From: an uncultured Collinsella sp.
GTDB taxonomy: Bacteria; Actinomycetota; Coriobacteriia; Coriobacteriales; Coriobacteriaceae
NCBI GenBank assembly: GCA_902475785.1
Contig: CABSAN010000003.1
Location: 1 to 64,000, forward strand
Length of the DNA: 64,000 nt
Direction: 5' to 3'
The notes beneath the pieces are model-generated. The model saw only the letters and a list, made by a program, of their open reading frames with translations, was not told where the DNA came from and searched no databases. This document shows positions 25,449-34,039 of this stretch, piece after piece (the first letter of the stretch is position 1; the number at the start of each line of letters is the position of its first letter). A program made the translations under genes and the position numbers.

Positions 25449-28196
25449 ATGTCTGACAAGCGCCGCACTTTTGCCGTTATCGACGGCAACTCGCTCATGC
25501 ACCGCGCCTTTCACGCCGTGCCGCCGACCATGAACGCGCCGGACGGTCGCCCCACCAACGCGATCTTTGGCTTTCTGAACATGTTTCTTAAGATGATTGA
25601 TGCCTTTAACCCCGACGGTGTGGTCGTGGCGTTTGACAAGGGTAAGCCACGCGTGCGCATGGAGATGCTGCCGCAGTATAAGGCGCAACGCCCGCCCATG
25701 GACCCCGATCTGCATGCGCAGTTCCCTATGATTAAGGAGCTGCTCACCGCGCTCAACGTGCCGATTCTGCAGTCCGAGGGCTGGGAAGGCGACGATATCC
25801 TGGGAACCATGGCGCGCCTGGGCGAGCAGGCCGGCTGCGACATGCTACTGGTGACCGGCGACCGCGACATGTATCAACTCGTGACCGAGCACGTCAACGT
25901 GGTCTCGACCCGCAAGGGCCTGTCTGACGTGGCGATCATGACGCCCGAGAGCGTGGACGACCTGTATCACGGCATTACGCCGGCGCTCGTGCCCGATTTT
26001 TACGGTCTAAAGGGCGATACGTCCGACAACATCCCCGGTGTACCGGGCATCGGTCCCAAAAAGGCGAGTGCGCTCATTGCGAAGTACGGTAGCCTGGACG
26101 AAGTCATCGCGCATGCCGACGAGGTCAAGGGCAAGATGGGCGAGAACCTGCGTGCACACATCGATGACGCACTACTGAGCCGCAAGGTTGCGACCATCCG
26201 CACCGATGCGCCCGTCGAGCTCGACTTTGAGGCGACGTCCTTCCCGGCGTTTTCTGCCGATGAGGTTTCCGCGGCGCTGGGTACGCTTGGTATCACCGCC
26301 ATGCAGAACCGTTTCTTGGCGCTGATCGGCGGCGAGGGCGGGGCTGCTGCCTCCAGTGTGTTTGAGATACCTGCTATGGTTCGCGCAGCCGCCGGCGATG
26401 CTGACGCGCTTGGTGCCGTTGCGGCTGAGGTCTCCCGCGCGATTGATGCCGGCGAGTGGGTCGCCGCCGTGGTGGACGACGACAAGGAAGAGGGCGCGCT
26501 CTTTGGACTGACGCGCACGCTGTGGCTGGCGACGTCCAAGGGCCTGTTCGCGCTCGAGGAGGGCGACAGCTGTGCGGCGGCTGAGGTTGAGGGCTTCAAC
26601 TTCGTCCACGGCGTGATTGCCGGCGTGCTCGCGCGTCTGTTTATGGAGGGCCGCGTGGCGAGCCCGGATACGAAGGCGCTGCTGCACGAGCTTTCGCCCA
26701 TCGATTCTTCTGAGCCCGAGCTCATGGATCCGCTCGCTGCCGATTCCACGCGTATCTTCGATACCGTTGTCGCTGCCTATCTGCTGGATTCCGATCGCTC
26801 CGAGTTCGATGAGGCATATCTGGCCGATACGTATCTGCAGATGGCGCTGCCTGCGGCGCGCGGTGCAGGGGGTGCCGGTGAGGACGCTCCGGCGCCCGCC
26901 GCTCGCACGGCGGCCTTGACGCTGGCGCTGGTCGCACCGCTGCGCGACCGCATGGCCCGCGAGAACGCCGCCAACGTGTTCGATGGCATCGAGATGCCGC
27001 TCGTGCCGGTGCTTGCCAAGATGGAGCGCGCGGGCATGCTCGTGGACCCCGATCGCCTGCGCAGTCTGTCCGAGGGCCTGGCGACCCAGATTACCGAGGT
27101 TGAGCGCAGTATTCGCGACCTGGCGGGTGACGAGACCTTTAATATTGGCAGTCCCATGCAGCTGTCGCACGTGCTCTTTGATGTGATGGGGCTTCCGACC
27201 AAGGGCCTCAAGAAGACTAAGCGCGGCTATTATTCGACCAACGCCAAGGTGCTGAGCGACCTTGCGCGTGACCACGAAATCGTGCGTCTGATCTTGGACT
27301 GGCGTGAGAAGTCTAAGATCAAGTCCACCTATCTGGACACGCTGGGCCCGCTACGCCGTGGTGACGGTCGCGTACACACTACGTACAACCAGACCATCAC
27401 GGCAACGGGGCGTCTGTCCTCGAGCGACCCGAACCTGCAGAACATCCCGACGCGCTCGGAGCTGGGTCGTACCGTCAAGACGGCGTTTTCGGCAGGCGAG
27501 GGAAGCGTCTTTTTGGCGGTGGACTACTCGCAGATCGAGCTGCGTCTGCTGGCACATCTCTCGGGTGACGAGCACCTGGTGCGCGCCTTTAACGAGGGCG
27601 AGGACTTCCATGCCGAGACGGCGGCGCGCGTGTTTGGTGTGCCGGTGTCCGAGGTAACGCCCGACTTGCGCAGTCGCGCCAAGGCCGTGAACTTTGGCAT
27701 CGTGTATGGCCAGCAGGCCTACGGCCTGTCGCAGTCGCTGCATATCTCGATGGCCGAGGCACGCGACATGATCGACCGCTACTACGAGGCCTACCCGGGC
27801 GTGCGTACGTTCCTCGACAACGTGGTGGCACGCGCCAAGCAGACGGGCTACGCCGAGACCATGTACGGCCGCCGTCGTCATATTCCGGAGCTCAAGGCCA
27901 AAAACCCGCAACTCCGCGGCTTTGGCGAGCGCACGTCCATGAACCATCCCATGCAGGGCACCGCAGCAGACATCATCAAGATCGCCATGGCCCGCGTAAG
28001 TCGTCGCCTGGAAGAGGAAGGCTTTGCCGCCCACATGATCCTGCAAGTGCACGACGAACTGGACTTTGAGTGCCCCATCGACGAAGTCGAGCGCCTAACC
28101 ACCATGGTCTGCGACGTCATGGAACACGTAGTAGACCTCCGCGTCCCCCTCATTGCCGAAGCCAGCACCGGCATAACCTGGGCCGACGCCAAATAG
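25449..28196 (+). CDS. polA: DNA polymerase I
   Basis: 915 residues. Residues 1-290 form the 5'-3' exonuclease with DGNSLMHRAFHA, VVAFDKGKPRVR, EGDDILGTMA, GDRDMYQLV and the helix-hairpin GVPGIGPKKASALI. The middle domain (~300-510) is a degenerate 3'-5' exonuclease without an obvious DEDD set. The polymerase domain follows, with motif A DYSQIELRLLAHLSGD near residue 690, motif B RAKAVNFGIVYGQ near 740 and motif C LQVHDELDFE near 865. Fills gaps and removes RNA primers. Start at ATG 25449, GAGG upstream. Confidence 0.98.
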   Translation: MSDKRRTFAVIDGNSLMHRAFHAVPPTMNAPDGRPTNAIFGFLNMFLKMIDAFNPDGVVVAFDKGKPRVRMEMLPQYKAQRPPMDPDLHAQFPMIKELLTALNVPILQSEGWEGDDILGTMARLGEQAGCDMLLVTGDRDMYQLVTEHVNVVSTRKGLSDVAIMTPESVDDLYHGITPALVPDFYGLKGDTSDNIPGVPGIGPKKASALIAKYGSLDEVIAHADEVKGKMGENLRAHIDDALLSRKVATIRTDAPVELDFEATSFPAFSADEVSAALGTLGITAMQNRFLALIGGEGGAAASSVFEIPAMVRAAAGDADALGAVAAEVSRAIDAGEWVAAVVDDDKEEGALFGLTRTLWLATSKGLFALEEGDSCAAAEVEGFNFVHGVIAGVLARLFMEGRVASPDTKALLHELSPIDSSEPELMDPLAADSTRIFDTVVAAYLLDSDRSEFDEAYLADTYLQMALPAARGAGGAGEDAPAPAARTAALTLALVAPLRDRMARENAANVFDGIEMPLVPVLAKMERAGMLVDPDRLRSLSEGLATQITEVERSIRDLAGDETFNIGSPMQLSHVLFDVMGLPTKGLKKTKRGYYSTNAKVLSDLARDHEIVRLILDWREKSKIKSTYLDTLGPLRRGDGRVHTTYNQTITATGRLSSSDPNLQNIPTRSELGRTVKTAFSAGEGSVFLAVDYSQIELRLLAHLSGDEHLVRAFNEGEDFHAETAARVFGVPVSEVTPDLRSRAKAVNFGIVYGQQAYGLSQSLHISMAEARDMIDRYYEAYPGVRTFLDNVVARAKQTGYAETMYGRRRHIPELKAKNPQLRGFGERTSMNHPMQGTAADIIKIAMARVSRRLEEEGFAAHMILQVHDELDFECPIDEVERLTTMVCDVMEHVVDLRVPLIAEASTGITWADAK

Positions 28197-28253
28197 GAAA
28201 GCGCTCCGTAAGGTAAGCTCGCTCAAGACGCAAGCCCCCACATACTTATGATT

Positions 28254-28284
28254 TGGGACAAACACTACTGATTAATTTGTCCCA
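28254..28284. repeat. Short inverted repeat TGGGACAAA/TTTGTCCCA
   Basis: Two 9-bp arms are separated by 13 bp. The right half resembles the sequence at 40578-40604 upstream of the C-GCAxxG gene (19 of 25 identical), suggesting a small repeat family. Confidence 0.6.
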
Positions 28285-28296
28285 CAGTAACCAAAA

Positions 28297-28333
28297 CAGA
28301 GGGGAGCCCCTTCCAACAAGGAGCTCCCCTCTG
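28297..28333 (-). terminator. Terminator hairpin between polA and HAD gene
   Basis: Stem CAGAGGGGAGC/GCTCCCCTCTG with inner CCTT/AAGG pairing; on the minus strand it is followed by TTTTGG. It could end minus-strand transcripts of the HAD gene and block read-through from polA. Confidence 0.6.
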
Positions 28334-28368
28334 CTCAAATCATTTCAGCTAAGTATCTAGGCACTCAA

Positions 28369-28563
28369 GACGCCATCTTGGCGGCGGGTAAGTAAACCAA
28401 GGGCCTGGCCGGGCGGCGCGGGATAACTTTTCGTAGATTCCGCACGCAAAGAAAGCCACTTAATGTGGCTTTCGTCTTGCGCAGGACCTGACCGAGCGAA
28501 AAGTTATCCCGCGCCGCCCGGCCAGGCCCGATGGGACGGCTACCGAGCCGCCAAGATGGCGTC
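28369..28563. repeat. Nested inverted duplication spanning the 3' end of the HAD gene
   Basis: A 33-bp perfect inverted repeat (28401-28433 and 28497-28529, starting GGGCCTGGCCGGGCGGCGCG) is nested within a 17-bp perfect pair (28369-28385 and 28547-28563). At the centre is a hairpin GAAAGCCAC-TTAAT-GTGGCTTTC (28451-28473). The right outer arm is coding sequence for the last residues of the HAD phosphatase, so the left arm is an inverted copy of a gene end. Confidence 0.9.
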
Positions 28564-29367
28564 GATGAGCGTCAGTACGCCCCCGTCGTTGTTGCTCGGA
28601 ATGCGCCACTTGGCGTGCGCGTTCATGTGCTCCTCGGCATTGTCCACGATAAAGCTGTGACCGACGCGCTCCAGCATGGGGATGTCGTTGTAGGTGTCGC
28701 CCACGGCGGCGGCGTCGGCGATATCGATGCCCAGGTGTTCGCACAGGTGCGCGACGCCGGCGCCCTTGTCGACGCCCAGGTTCATAAAGTCGATCCACTC
28801 GCGCCCGGCGTTGGTGACGTAGAGCTTGTCCGAGAACTCGGGGCTATAGGTCTCGCGGAAAGCGGGCTCGGCGTCGTAGCCGGGGAAGAAGACCGAAATC
28901 TTGTTGGACTCGAAATCAATGCCCTCAAAGCTGTCGACGTAGTTGATTGTGTTGTAGTAGACGCTGATCTCGTCGTGGTATTGATGGTCGCGGGCAAGCA
29001 CGTAGAACTCGTCGAAGCAGCACAGGACGGGGACAGCGCGAGGATCCTCCGAGGCACGGCTCAAGACCTGCTGATACAGCTCCACGTCAATATTGCTCTT
29101 ATAGATATAGCTGCCGCGATAGATCACGCACGCTCCGTTGTCGGGACAAAAAGCAAGGCGGTTTTTGATGCCCTCGAACATCTCCTCGAGCTTGGGGGCG
29201 GGACGTCCGCTGGCGGGGCAGAATACGATGCCGGCGTCGGCGAGCTTGTCCAGGCGCTCATCAAGACCCTGGGGCAGCACACGCTCGTCGGTCAGCAGCG
29301 TCTTGTCCATATCGACGGCGAGAATCTTAATGTTGCCGATGTTGGCGTCCGATTCGTAAGTTTGCAT
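28540..29367 (-). CDS. HAD-IIB (Cof-type) sugar-phosphatase-like hydrolase
   Basis: 275 residues. Motif I VDMDKTLLTDE near residue 19, motif II SGRPAPKL near 53, the conserved Lys in LGVDKGAGV near 200, and motif IV GDTYNDIPML near 223 define a Cof-type HAD with a C2B cap in the middle. These act on small sugar phosphates or FMN. ATG 29367 is followed by an unusual ~12-residue N-terminal lead. Its 3' end forms one arm of a large inverted duplication. Confidence 0.9.
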   Translation of the reverse strand: MQTYESDANIGNIKILAVDMDKTLLTDERVLPQGLDERLDKLADAGIVFCPASGRPAPKLEEMFEGIKNRLAFCPDNGACVIYRGSYIYKSNIDVELYQQVLSRASEDPRAVPVLCCFDEFYVLARDHQYHDEISVYYNTINYVDSFEGIDFESNKISVFFPGYDAEPAFRETYSPEFSDKLYVTNAGREWIDFMNLGVDKGAGVAHLCEHLGIDIADAAAVGDTYNDIPMLERVGHSFIVDNAEEHMNAHAKWRIPSNNDGGVLTLIDAILAAR

Positions 29368-29641
29368 AAAAATGCGCCTTTCGTTTCGAGATTGTTTCAG
29401 ACGTTATAACCATCAACTCGTAGTCGAGCGTATTTTCGCAGGAATGGTGCGTATTTGCACCACGCTTCACAAAGTAATGAAAAAACTTTTCAGAAATTTG
29501 AATTTGTCGCTTGTGCTGCGGGCACTTTAGCGTAATATAGCGACCATCGAAAACGGAGACGGAAAAACAACCGCTTACCGAGTAAAAGGTACCGTTTACG
29601 ATATTTGAATTGCGCCCGGCGATACGTGAAAGGAGAGGCAG

Positions 29642-29716
29642 ATGCAGTTCGTAAAGATCATCACCACTGCAGACAATGCCATCCGACGCCAGCGCGCAAT
29701 TTCCCGACGACGATAA
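29642..29716 (+). CDS. Short arginine-rich leader ORF upstream of argG (candidate attenuator peptide)
   Basis: A 24-codon ORF with an excellent AAGGAGAGG site ending 5 bp before the ATG. Six of its last ten codons are arginine (RRQRAISRRR ending), and four of those are CGA, which is otherwise rare in neighbouring genes. It ends 205 bp before argG. A run of Arg codons ahead of an arginine biosynthetic gene is the classic layout of ribosome-stalling attenuation. It is too short to be judged by similarity; the function is inferred from content and position. Confidence 0.55.
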   Translation: MQFVKIITTADNAIRRQRAISRRR

Positions 29717-29764
29717 CAATCGTCTCTGTCCGCATGGGGCGAATTGCCTCAACAGAGTCATTTT
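29709..29764 (+). terminator. Possible attenuator hairpins in the argG leader
   Basis: Hairpin 1, GACGAT-AACA-ATCGTC (29709-29724), spans the leader stop codon. Hairpin 2 pairs CTCTGT (29724-29729) with ACAGAG (29752-29757) around an inner GGGGC/GCCTC stem and is followed by TCATTTT. A third option pairs CCTCA (29747-29751) with TGAGG downstream. Overlap between them allows mutually exclusive structures; this needs folding to confirm. Confidence 0.4.
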
Positions 29765-29921
29765 GAGGTCGTTGGGTTTTAGCACGACATTGCTGCATGT
29801 TTCTAGGGCATGTATGTGCTGATTTTTGCTATTTAACCTGATATTGCACGGTATATGACCTTGAAATGACTTGCAACTGACCGATGTTCTAACTAGCTAC
29901 CAAGGGCGAAAGGAAACAGCC

Positions 29922-31148
29922 ATGAGCAAGGAAAAAGTCGTTCTCGCATATTCCGGTGGTCTTGATACATCCGTATGTGTCAAGTGGCTCCAGGACGAGA
30001 AGAATCTCGATGTCGTTTGCGTCTGCGGCAACGTGGGCCAGGAAGAGACCGGACTGGATGCCAAGAAGCAGAAGGCGCTCGACCTGGGCGTTCTCGATTG
30101 CCAGGTGCTCGACCTGCGCGACGAGTTCTCCGATGAGTTCCTGACCAAAGCCATCGCCGCAAACTCCATGTACGAGAATAAGTATCCGCTGCTCTCCGCC
30201 CTGTCTCGCCCGCTGCTTGCCAAGAAGCTTGTTGAGGTCGCCCACGAGTTTGGCGCGACCTACGTCGCCCACGGCTGCACTGGCAAAGGTAACGACCAGG
30301 TCCGTTTTGAGGCCGCCGTCAAGGCCCTCGACCCCGAGCTCAAGGTTATCGCCCCGGTTCGCGAGTGGGACCTGAAGTGCCGTCCCGACGAGGTCGCCTA
30401 TGCCCACGCCCACAACGTGCCGGTTCCCGAGGGTGCCAACGACAACCCCTACTCCATCGACGACAACCTGTGGGGTCGTGCCATTGAGTGCGGTCACCTG
30501 GAGGATCCCTGGAACGAGCCGCTCGACGACGCTTGGGTTATGACCAAGAACCCCGAGGACACGCCGGACACCCCGACCTACACCGAGATTGAGTTTGAGG
30601 CCGGCAAGCCCGTCGCCGTCGACGGCAAGAAGATGAAGCTCTCCGAGATCGTTATCGCCCTCAACAAGATCTCCGGCGACAATGGCTTTGGCCGTCTCGA
30701 TCTGGTCGAGGATCGCCTGGTGGGCCTTAAGAGCCGCGAGTGCTACGAGGTTCCCGGCGCCCTGACGCTCATCACCGCTCACAAGGCGCTCGAGGACATC
30801 TGCGTCGAGGGCGACCTGCTCAAGACCAAGATCAAGCTCGAGCAGGATTGGGCCACCGCCGTGTACAACGGCCAGTGGTACAGCCCGCTCAAAAACGCGC
30901 TCGATGCCTTTATGGCCGATACCCAGAAGTTCGTGACCGGCACTGTCCGTCTGAAGTTCTTTAAGGGCAACTGCCATGTCGTCGGCCGCAAGAGCCCCTT
31001 CAGCCTCTACGACTACGGTCTGGCTACCTACGACCGCGACACCACGTTTGACGAGAAGGCCAGCGCCGGCTTTATCGAGATCGATACGCTGTCGCTCAAG
31101 ACGTGGGCAAAGGTCCAGGGCCCCAGCTCCGCTGCCGCCCAAGCCTAG
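29922..31148 (+). CDS. argG: Argininosuccinate synthase
   Basis: 408 residues. The ATP pyrophosphatase loop AYSGGLDTSVCVKWL lies near residue 8, and the citrulline/aspartate-binding segment GCTGKGNDQVRFE near residue 117, both hallmarks of ArgG. It condenses citrulline and aspartate using ATP. ATG 29922 has GAAAGGA upstream. It precedes argH with a 56-codon ORF in between. The 200-bp region before it (29717-29921) has no other gene. Confidence 0.97.
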   Translation: MSKEKVVLAYSGGLDTSVCVKWLQDEKNLDVVCVCGNVGQEETGLDAKKQKALDLGVLDCQVLDLRDEFSDEFLTKAIAANSMYENKYPLLSALSRPLLAKKLVEVAHEFGATYVAHGCTGKGNDQVRFEAAVKALDPELKVIAPVREWDLKCRPDEVAYAHAHNVPVPEGANDNPYSIDDNLWGRAIECGHLEDPWNEPLDDAWVMTKNPEDTPDTPTYTEIEFEAGKPVAVDGKKMKLSEIVIALNKISGDNGFGRLDLVEDRLVGLKSRECYEVPGALTLITAHKALEDICVEGDLLKTKIKLEQDWATAVYNGQWYSPLKNALDAFMADTQKFVTGTVRLKFFKGNCHVVGRKSPFSLYDYGLATYDRDTTFDEKASAGFIEIDTLSLKTWAKVQGPSSAAAQA

Positions 31149-31301
31149 CGCCTCCTTCCCTTGGTATCCGCGCGGCCCATCCGCGTGATACAAAACGGGC
31201 GCATGGGGTCCCTACCTTTCGTTATGCTTGCTGACACTTCTTAACATCGGTGGCCCCTACGTTCCGCCCGCATATATGATGCCGCGTCTGCGGCTGAGTC
31301 C

Positions 31302-31331
31302 GAGCCCCGCCGGGGTTGTCCGGCGGGGCTC
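31302..31331 (+). terminator. 12-bp GC hairpin downstream of argG
   Basis: GAGCCCCGCCGG/CCGGCGGGGCTC with a 6-nt loop. The following CTTCTATC is a poor T-run, so it may reduce rather than stop read-through into argH. Confidence 0.5.
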
Positions 31332-31381
31332 CTTCTATCAATTTGGCGGCTCTGCGCCTATATATATGAGGAGTATCCATT

Positions 31382-31552
31382 ATGTTCAATGCTATCGCGC
31401 ATGCTTTACTTGCCCTCGCGCCCGAGTTCGATGCTGCAAGGGTCGAGGACGTCCCTATGAGCCTGAAGGCCTGGATCGATGGTTCGCAGGGCAACATCCG
31501 GAGGGAGACGTTGGGCGCCAAGTGCATGGCGCGTCACTTCTTTGCAAATTAG
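31382..31552 (+). CDS. Small uncharacterised protein between argG and argH
   Basis: 56-codon ORF with a GAGGAG site at 31368-31373, eight bases before the ATG. A TATATA box at 31359-31364 is probably too close to the site to be its promoter. The peptide begins MFNAIAHALLALAPEFD and ends KCMARHFFAN; it has one weak hydrophobic patch near the N-terminus and no recognised domain. Codon use matches neighbouring genes. Could be a genuine small protein or a leader for argH. Confidence 0.4.
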   Translation: MFNAIAHALLALAPEFDAARVEDVPMSLKAWIDGSQGNIRRETLGAKCMARHFFAN

Positions 31553-31669
31553 CTACATGGCTCCGCACACGGTGGGGAATGTGTAAAACTAGCGGTTGAA
31601 AAATCGCTTTAGCGATATGGCGCATTGCTTTGGGCGCTTGTTTTGGTATTTGAGAAAGGGGACGGTTCC

Positions 31670-33100
31670 ATGACTCTTTGGGGCGGTCGTTTTGAGGCGG
31701 GCGTGGCCGAGGTCACGCAGGAGTTTGGCGCGTCGTTGCCGGTCGACAAACATCTCTATAAGCAGGATATCGCCGGCTCTAAGGCGCATGCCAAGATGCT
31801 GGCGGCCCAGGGCATTATCAGCGCCGAGGACGAGCAGGCGATTGCCAAGGGCCTGACCGGAATCGAACAGGATATCGATGCCGGCAACTTCACCTTCGAC
31901 ATCAACGACGAAGACATTCATATGTCCATCGAGAGCGAGCTGACGCGTCGCATCGGCGAGGCCGGTAAGCGCTTGCATACCGGACGTTCGCGCAACGACC
32001 AGGTGGCGACCGACACACGTCTGGGCGTCAAGGCGCTGGCCAAGGAGCTCATGGAGGCCAATCTTGAGCTGCGCCATGTGCTGGTGGATGCGGCCAAGAA
32101 GTACGACAAGGTGATTCTGCCGGGCTACACGCACATGCAGCACGCTCAGCCCGTGCTGCTGTCGCATCATCTGCTGGCGTATTCCTGGATGTTCGCGCGC
32201 GACTTTACGCGCCTGAAGGCCGCCTTTGATGCCGCCGACAACTGCCCGCTGGGTGCTGCCGCGCTTGCCGGTACGAGCTATCCACTCGATCGTCAGATGA
32301 CGGCTGCCGAGCTTGGCTTTGCGGGCGTGATTCCCAACTCGCTCGATGCGGTTTCCGACCGCGATTTCCTGCTCGATCTGCATTATGCTGGCTCCGTCAT
32401 GGCCATGCACCTGTCTCGTCTTTCCGAGGAGATCGTGCTGTGGTCGAGCTCCGAATTTGGCTTTATCACGCTTTCCGACTCTTACTCCACTGGTTCGTCC
32501 ATCATGCCGCAGAAGAAGAACCCCGACTTTGCCGAGCTTATCCGCGGCAAGAGCGGCCGAGTCTATGGCAACCTGGTGCAGTTGCTCGTGACCATGAAGG
32601 GCTTGCCGCTCGCTTATAACAAGGACTTGCAGGAGGACAAGGAGGGCGCGCTCGATACCGCCCATACGCTCATGCAGTGCCTGTCCGTTATGGCCGGTAT
32701 GATTTCGACCTGGACTGTCAACGAGGACGCCATGGCGCGCGAGTGCGGCGTGGGGCACCTTGCCGCTACCGATGTTGCCGATTACCTGGCCAAGCGTGGC
32801 CTGCCGTTCCGCGAGGCACACGCCGTGGTGGGCCATTTGGTCCTGATGTGTGAGAAGCGCGGCTGCAATCTTGAGGACCTGCCGTTTGAGGTGTTCCAGG
32901 AGGCAAGCCCGCTCTTTGAGCACGACATTACCGAGGCGCTCGACATCCCGTCGATTGTCGCCGCGCGCACGACCGAGGGCGGTACCGCCCCTGCCGCCGT
33001 TGCCGTGCAGCTGCAGCGTGCCGAGGCACAACTCGTTGCCGACGAAGGCGTGTTTGGATCGTTGACCAAGGTCGTCGAGATGGGTCACGGAGCAAAGTAG
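31670..33100 (+). CDS. argH: Argininosuccinate lyase
   Basis: 476-residue member of the fumarase/aspartase superfamily. The signature loop GSSIMPQKKNPDFAEL lies near residue 282; the N-terminal LWGGRFEAGV, HMSIESELTRRIGE and HTGRSRNDQVATD segments fit ArgH. Last step of arginine synthesis, giving arginine and fumarate. ATG 31670 follows GAAAGGGGA; an earlier in-frame ATG is not supported. A terminator follows. Confidence 0.97.
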   Translation: MTLWGGRFEAGVAEVTQEFGASLPVDKHLYKQDIAGSKAHAKMLAAQGIISAEDEQAIAKGLTGIEQDIDAGNFTFDINDEDIHMSIESELTRRIGEAGKRLHTGRSRNDQVATDTRLGVKALAKELMEANLELRHVLVDAAKKYDKVILPGYTHMQHAQPVLLSHHLLAYSWMFARDFTRLKAAFDAADNCPLGAAALAGTSYPLDRQMTAAELGFAGVIPNSLDAVSDRDFLLDLHYAGSVMAMHLSRLSEEIVLWSSSEFGFITLSDSYSTGSSIMPQKKNPDFAELIRGKSGRVYGNLVQLLVTMKGLPLAYNKDLQEDKEGALDTAHTLMQCLSVMAGMISTWTVNEDAMARECGVGHLAATDVADYLAKRGLPFREAHAVVGHLVLMCEKRGCNLEDLPFEVFQEASPLFEHDITEALDIPSIVAARTTEGGTAPAAVAVQLQRAEAQLVADEGVFGSLTKVVEMGHGAK

Positions 33101-33150
33101 AGGTTTGGCTGAAGCCGTATTGTCCATTTATTTATAAATCGTTTTTGTTT

Positions 33151-33187
33151 TACGGGCGCCTGCTGATGTGGGCGTCCGTATTTTGTT
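33151..33187 (+). terminator. Rho-independent terminator after argH
   Basis: Ten-pair stem TACGGGCGCC/GGGCGTCCGTA (one G-U) with loop of about 9, followed by TTTTGTTG. The 300 bp from here to ndk hold no convincing gene. Confidence 0.8.
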
Positions 33188-33350
33188 GCTATGGGGGAGG
33201 GGCTTGTCGAGAAGTTCTGTAGGACCTTTGGGCAGGTTGTGAAGGGGGTACGTTCGCGGGCGGCAACCGACCGTCCGCTCTGCTCGATGCGGTTGATGGG
33301 CAGTCGGATGGTACTCTAATCGAGCTTCGAAACAGAAGTGACACATATGG

Positions 33351-33386
33351 AACGCTTCAATAAATTGCAACGTTTCAATAAACTGC
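33351..33386. repeat. Tandem duplication of an 18-bp unit upstream of ndk
   Basis: AACGCTTCAATAAATTGC is directly followed by AACGTTTCAATAAACTGC (16 of 18 identical). It lies about 100 bp before ndk, just upstream of a possible promoter (TTTAAC 33393-33398, TACGAT 33416-33421), and could be a two-site protein-binding element. Confidence 0.6.
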
Positions 33387-33484
33387 TTTTTGTTTAACTG
33401 CAGCTAAAACTCTGTTACGATGCAGTCCAGGCGGGTGCCGGAATGGGACTTGGGCACGCGCGAACCTACTTGAAAGGCTACCTT

Positions 33485-33889
33485 ATGGCTATCGAGAAGA
33501 CCTTCATCATGATTAAGCCCGACGCGGTGCGCGATCGCAAAATCGGCGAGATTGTTGCTCGCATTGAGCGCAGCGGCCTTGTCATCGAGCGCATGGAGAT
33601 GACCACGCTCGAGCGCGCTACCGTCGAGGAGCACTATGCCCATCTGGCCGATAAGCCCTTCTTTGGCGGTCTCTGTGACTTTATGACGAGCGGTCCGGTC
33701 GTCAAGATGGTCGTTTCCGGTCTCTCCGCTGTTGCTAAGATGCGCACCCTCATGGGCGCTACTAATCCGCTTGACGCTGCTCCTGGTACCATCCGCGGCG
33801 ACTTTGCCGTCGATGTCAACGCCAACGTGATCCACGGCTCCGACTGCCTGGAGAACGCCGAGATTGAGATCAAGCGCTTCTTTGGCTAA
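33485..33889 (+). CDS. ndk: Nucleoside-diphosphate kinase
   Basis: 134 residues, the usual length. N-terminal KTFIMIKPDAV, and the active-site region NVIHGSDCLENAEIEI near residue 113 whose histidine is phosphorylated during the ping-pong reaction. Balances NTP pools. GAAAGG lies upstream of the ATG and a strong terminator follows, so it is probably monocistronic. Confidence 0.97.
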   Translation: MAIEKTFIMIKPDAVRDRKIGEIVARIERSGLVIERMEMTTLERATVEEHYAHLADKPFFGGLCDFMTSGPVVKMVVSGLSAVAKMRTLMGATNPLDAAPGTIRGDFAVDVNANVIHGSDCLENAEIEIKRFFG

Positions 33890-33927
33890 ACCAGCTTTGG
33901 CTCCTTAAAGCTGTTAGCGTGTGGCTT

Positions 33928-33964
33928 GGGCGCCGCGGAACTCCATCCGCGGCGCCCTTTTATT
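33928..33964 (+). terminator. Rho-independent terminator after ndk
   Basis: Perfect 12-bp stem GGGCGCCGCGGA/TCCGCGGCGCCC with 6-nt loop and TTTTATT tail. Confidence 0.92.
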
Positions 33965-33978
33965 CCAAAATCTATGAA

Positions 33979-34012
33979 GGGACCCGCTCGGACATGTGTT
34001 CCGAGCGGGCCC
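33979..34012 (-). terminator. Hairpin after rpiB
   Basis: GGGACCCGCTCGG/CCGAGCGGGCCC stem with one mismatch and 9-nt loop. It lies just past the rpiB stop on the minus strand, without a strong T-run. Confidence 0.5.
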
Positions 34013-34039
34013 TGCTGTTAGCTTGTGGTACTGAGTAGT

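Noticed and set aside
29327..29785. 152-codon minus-strand ORF overlapping the start of the HAD gene
   Set aside because: Overlaps the argG leader region, no family features, no ribosome-binding site, and composition unlike neighbouring proteins.
33191..33319. 42-codon ORF starting MGEGLVEKF between argH and ndk
   Set aside because: No Shine-Dalgarno at the start, begins just after the argH terminator, and no conserved pattern.
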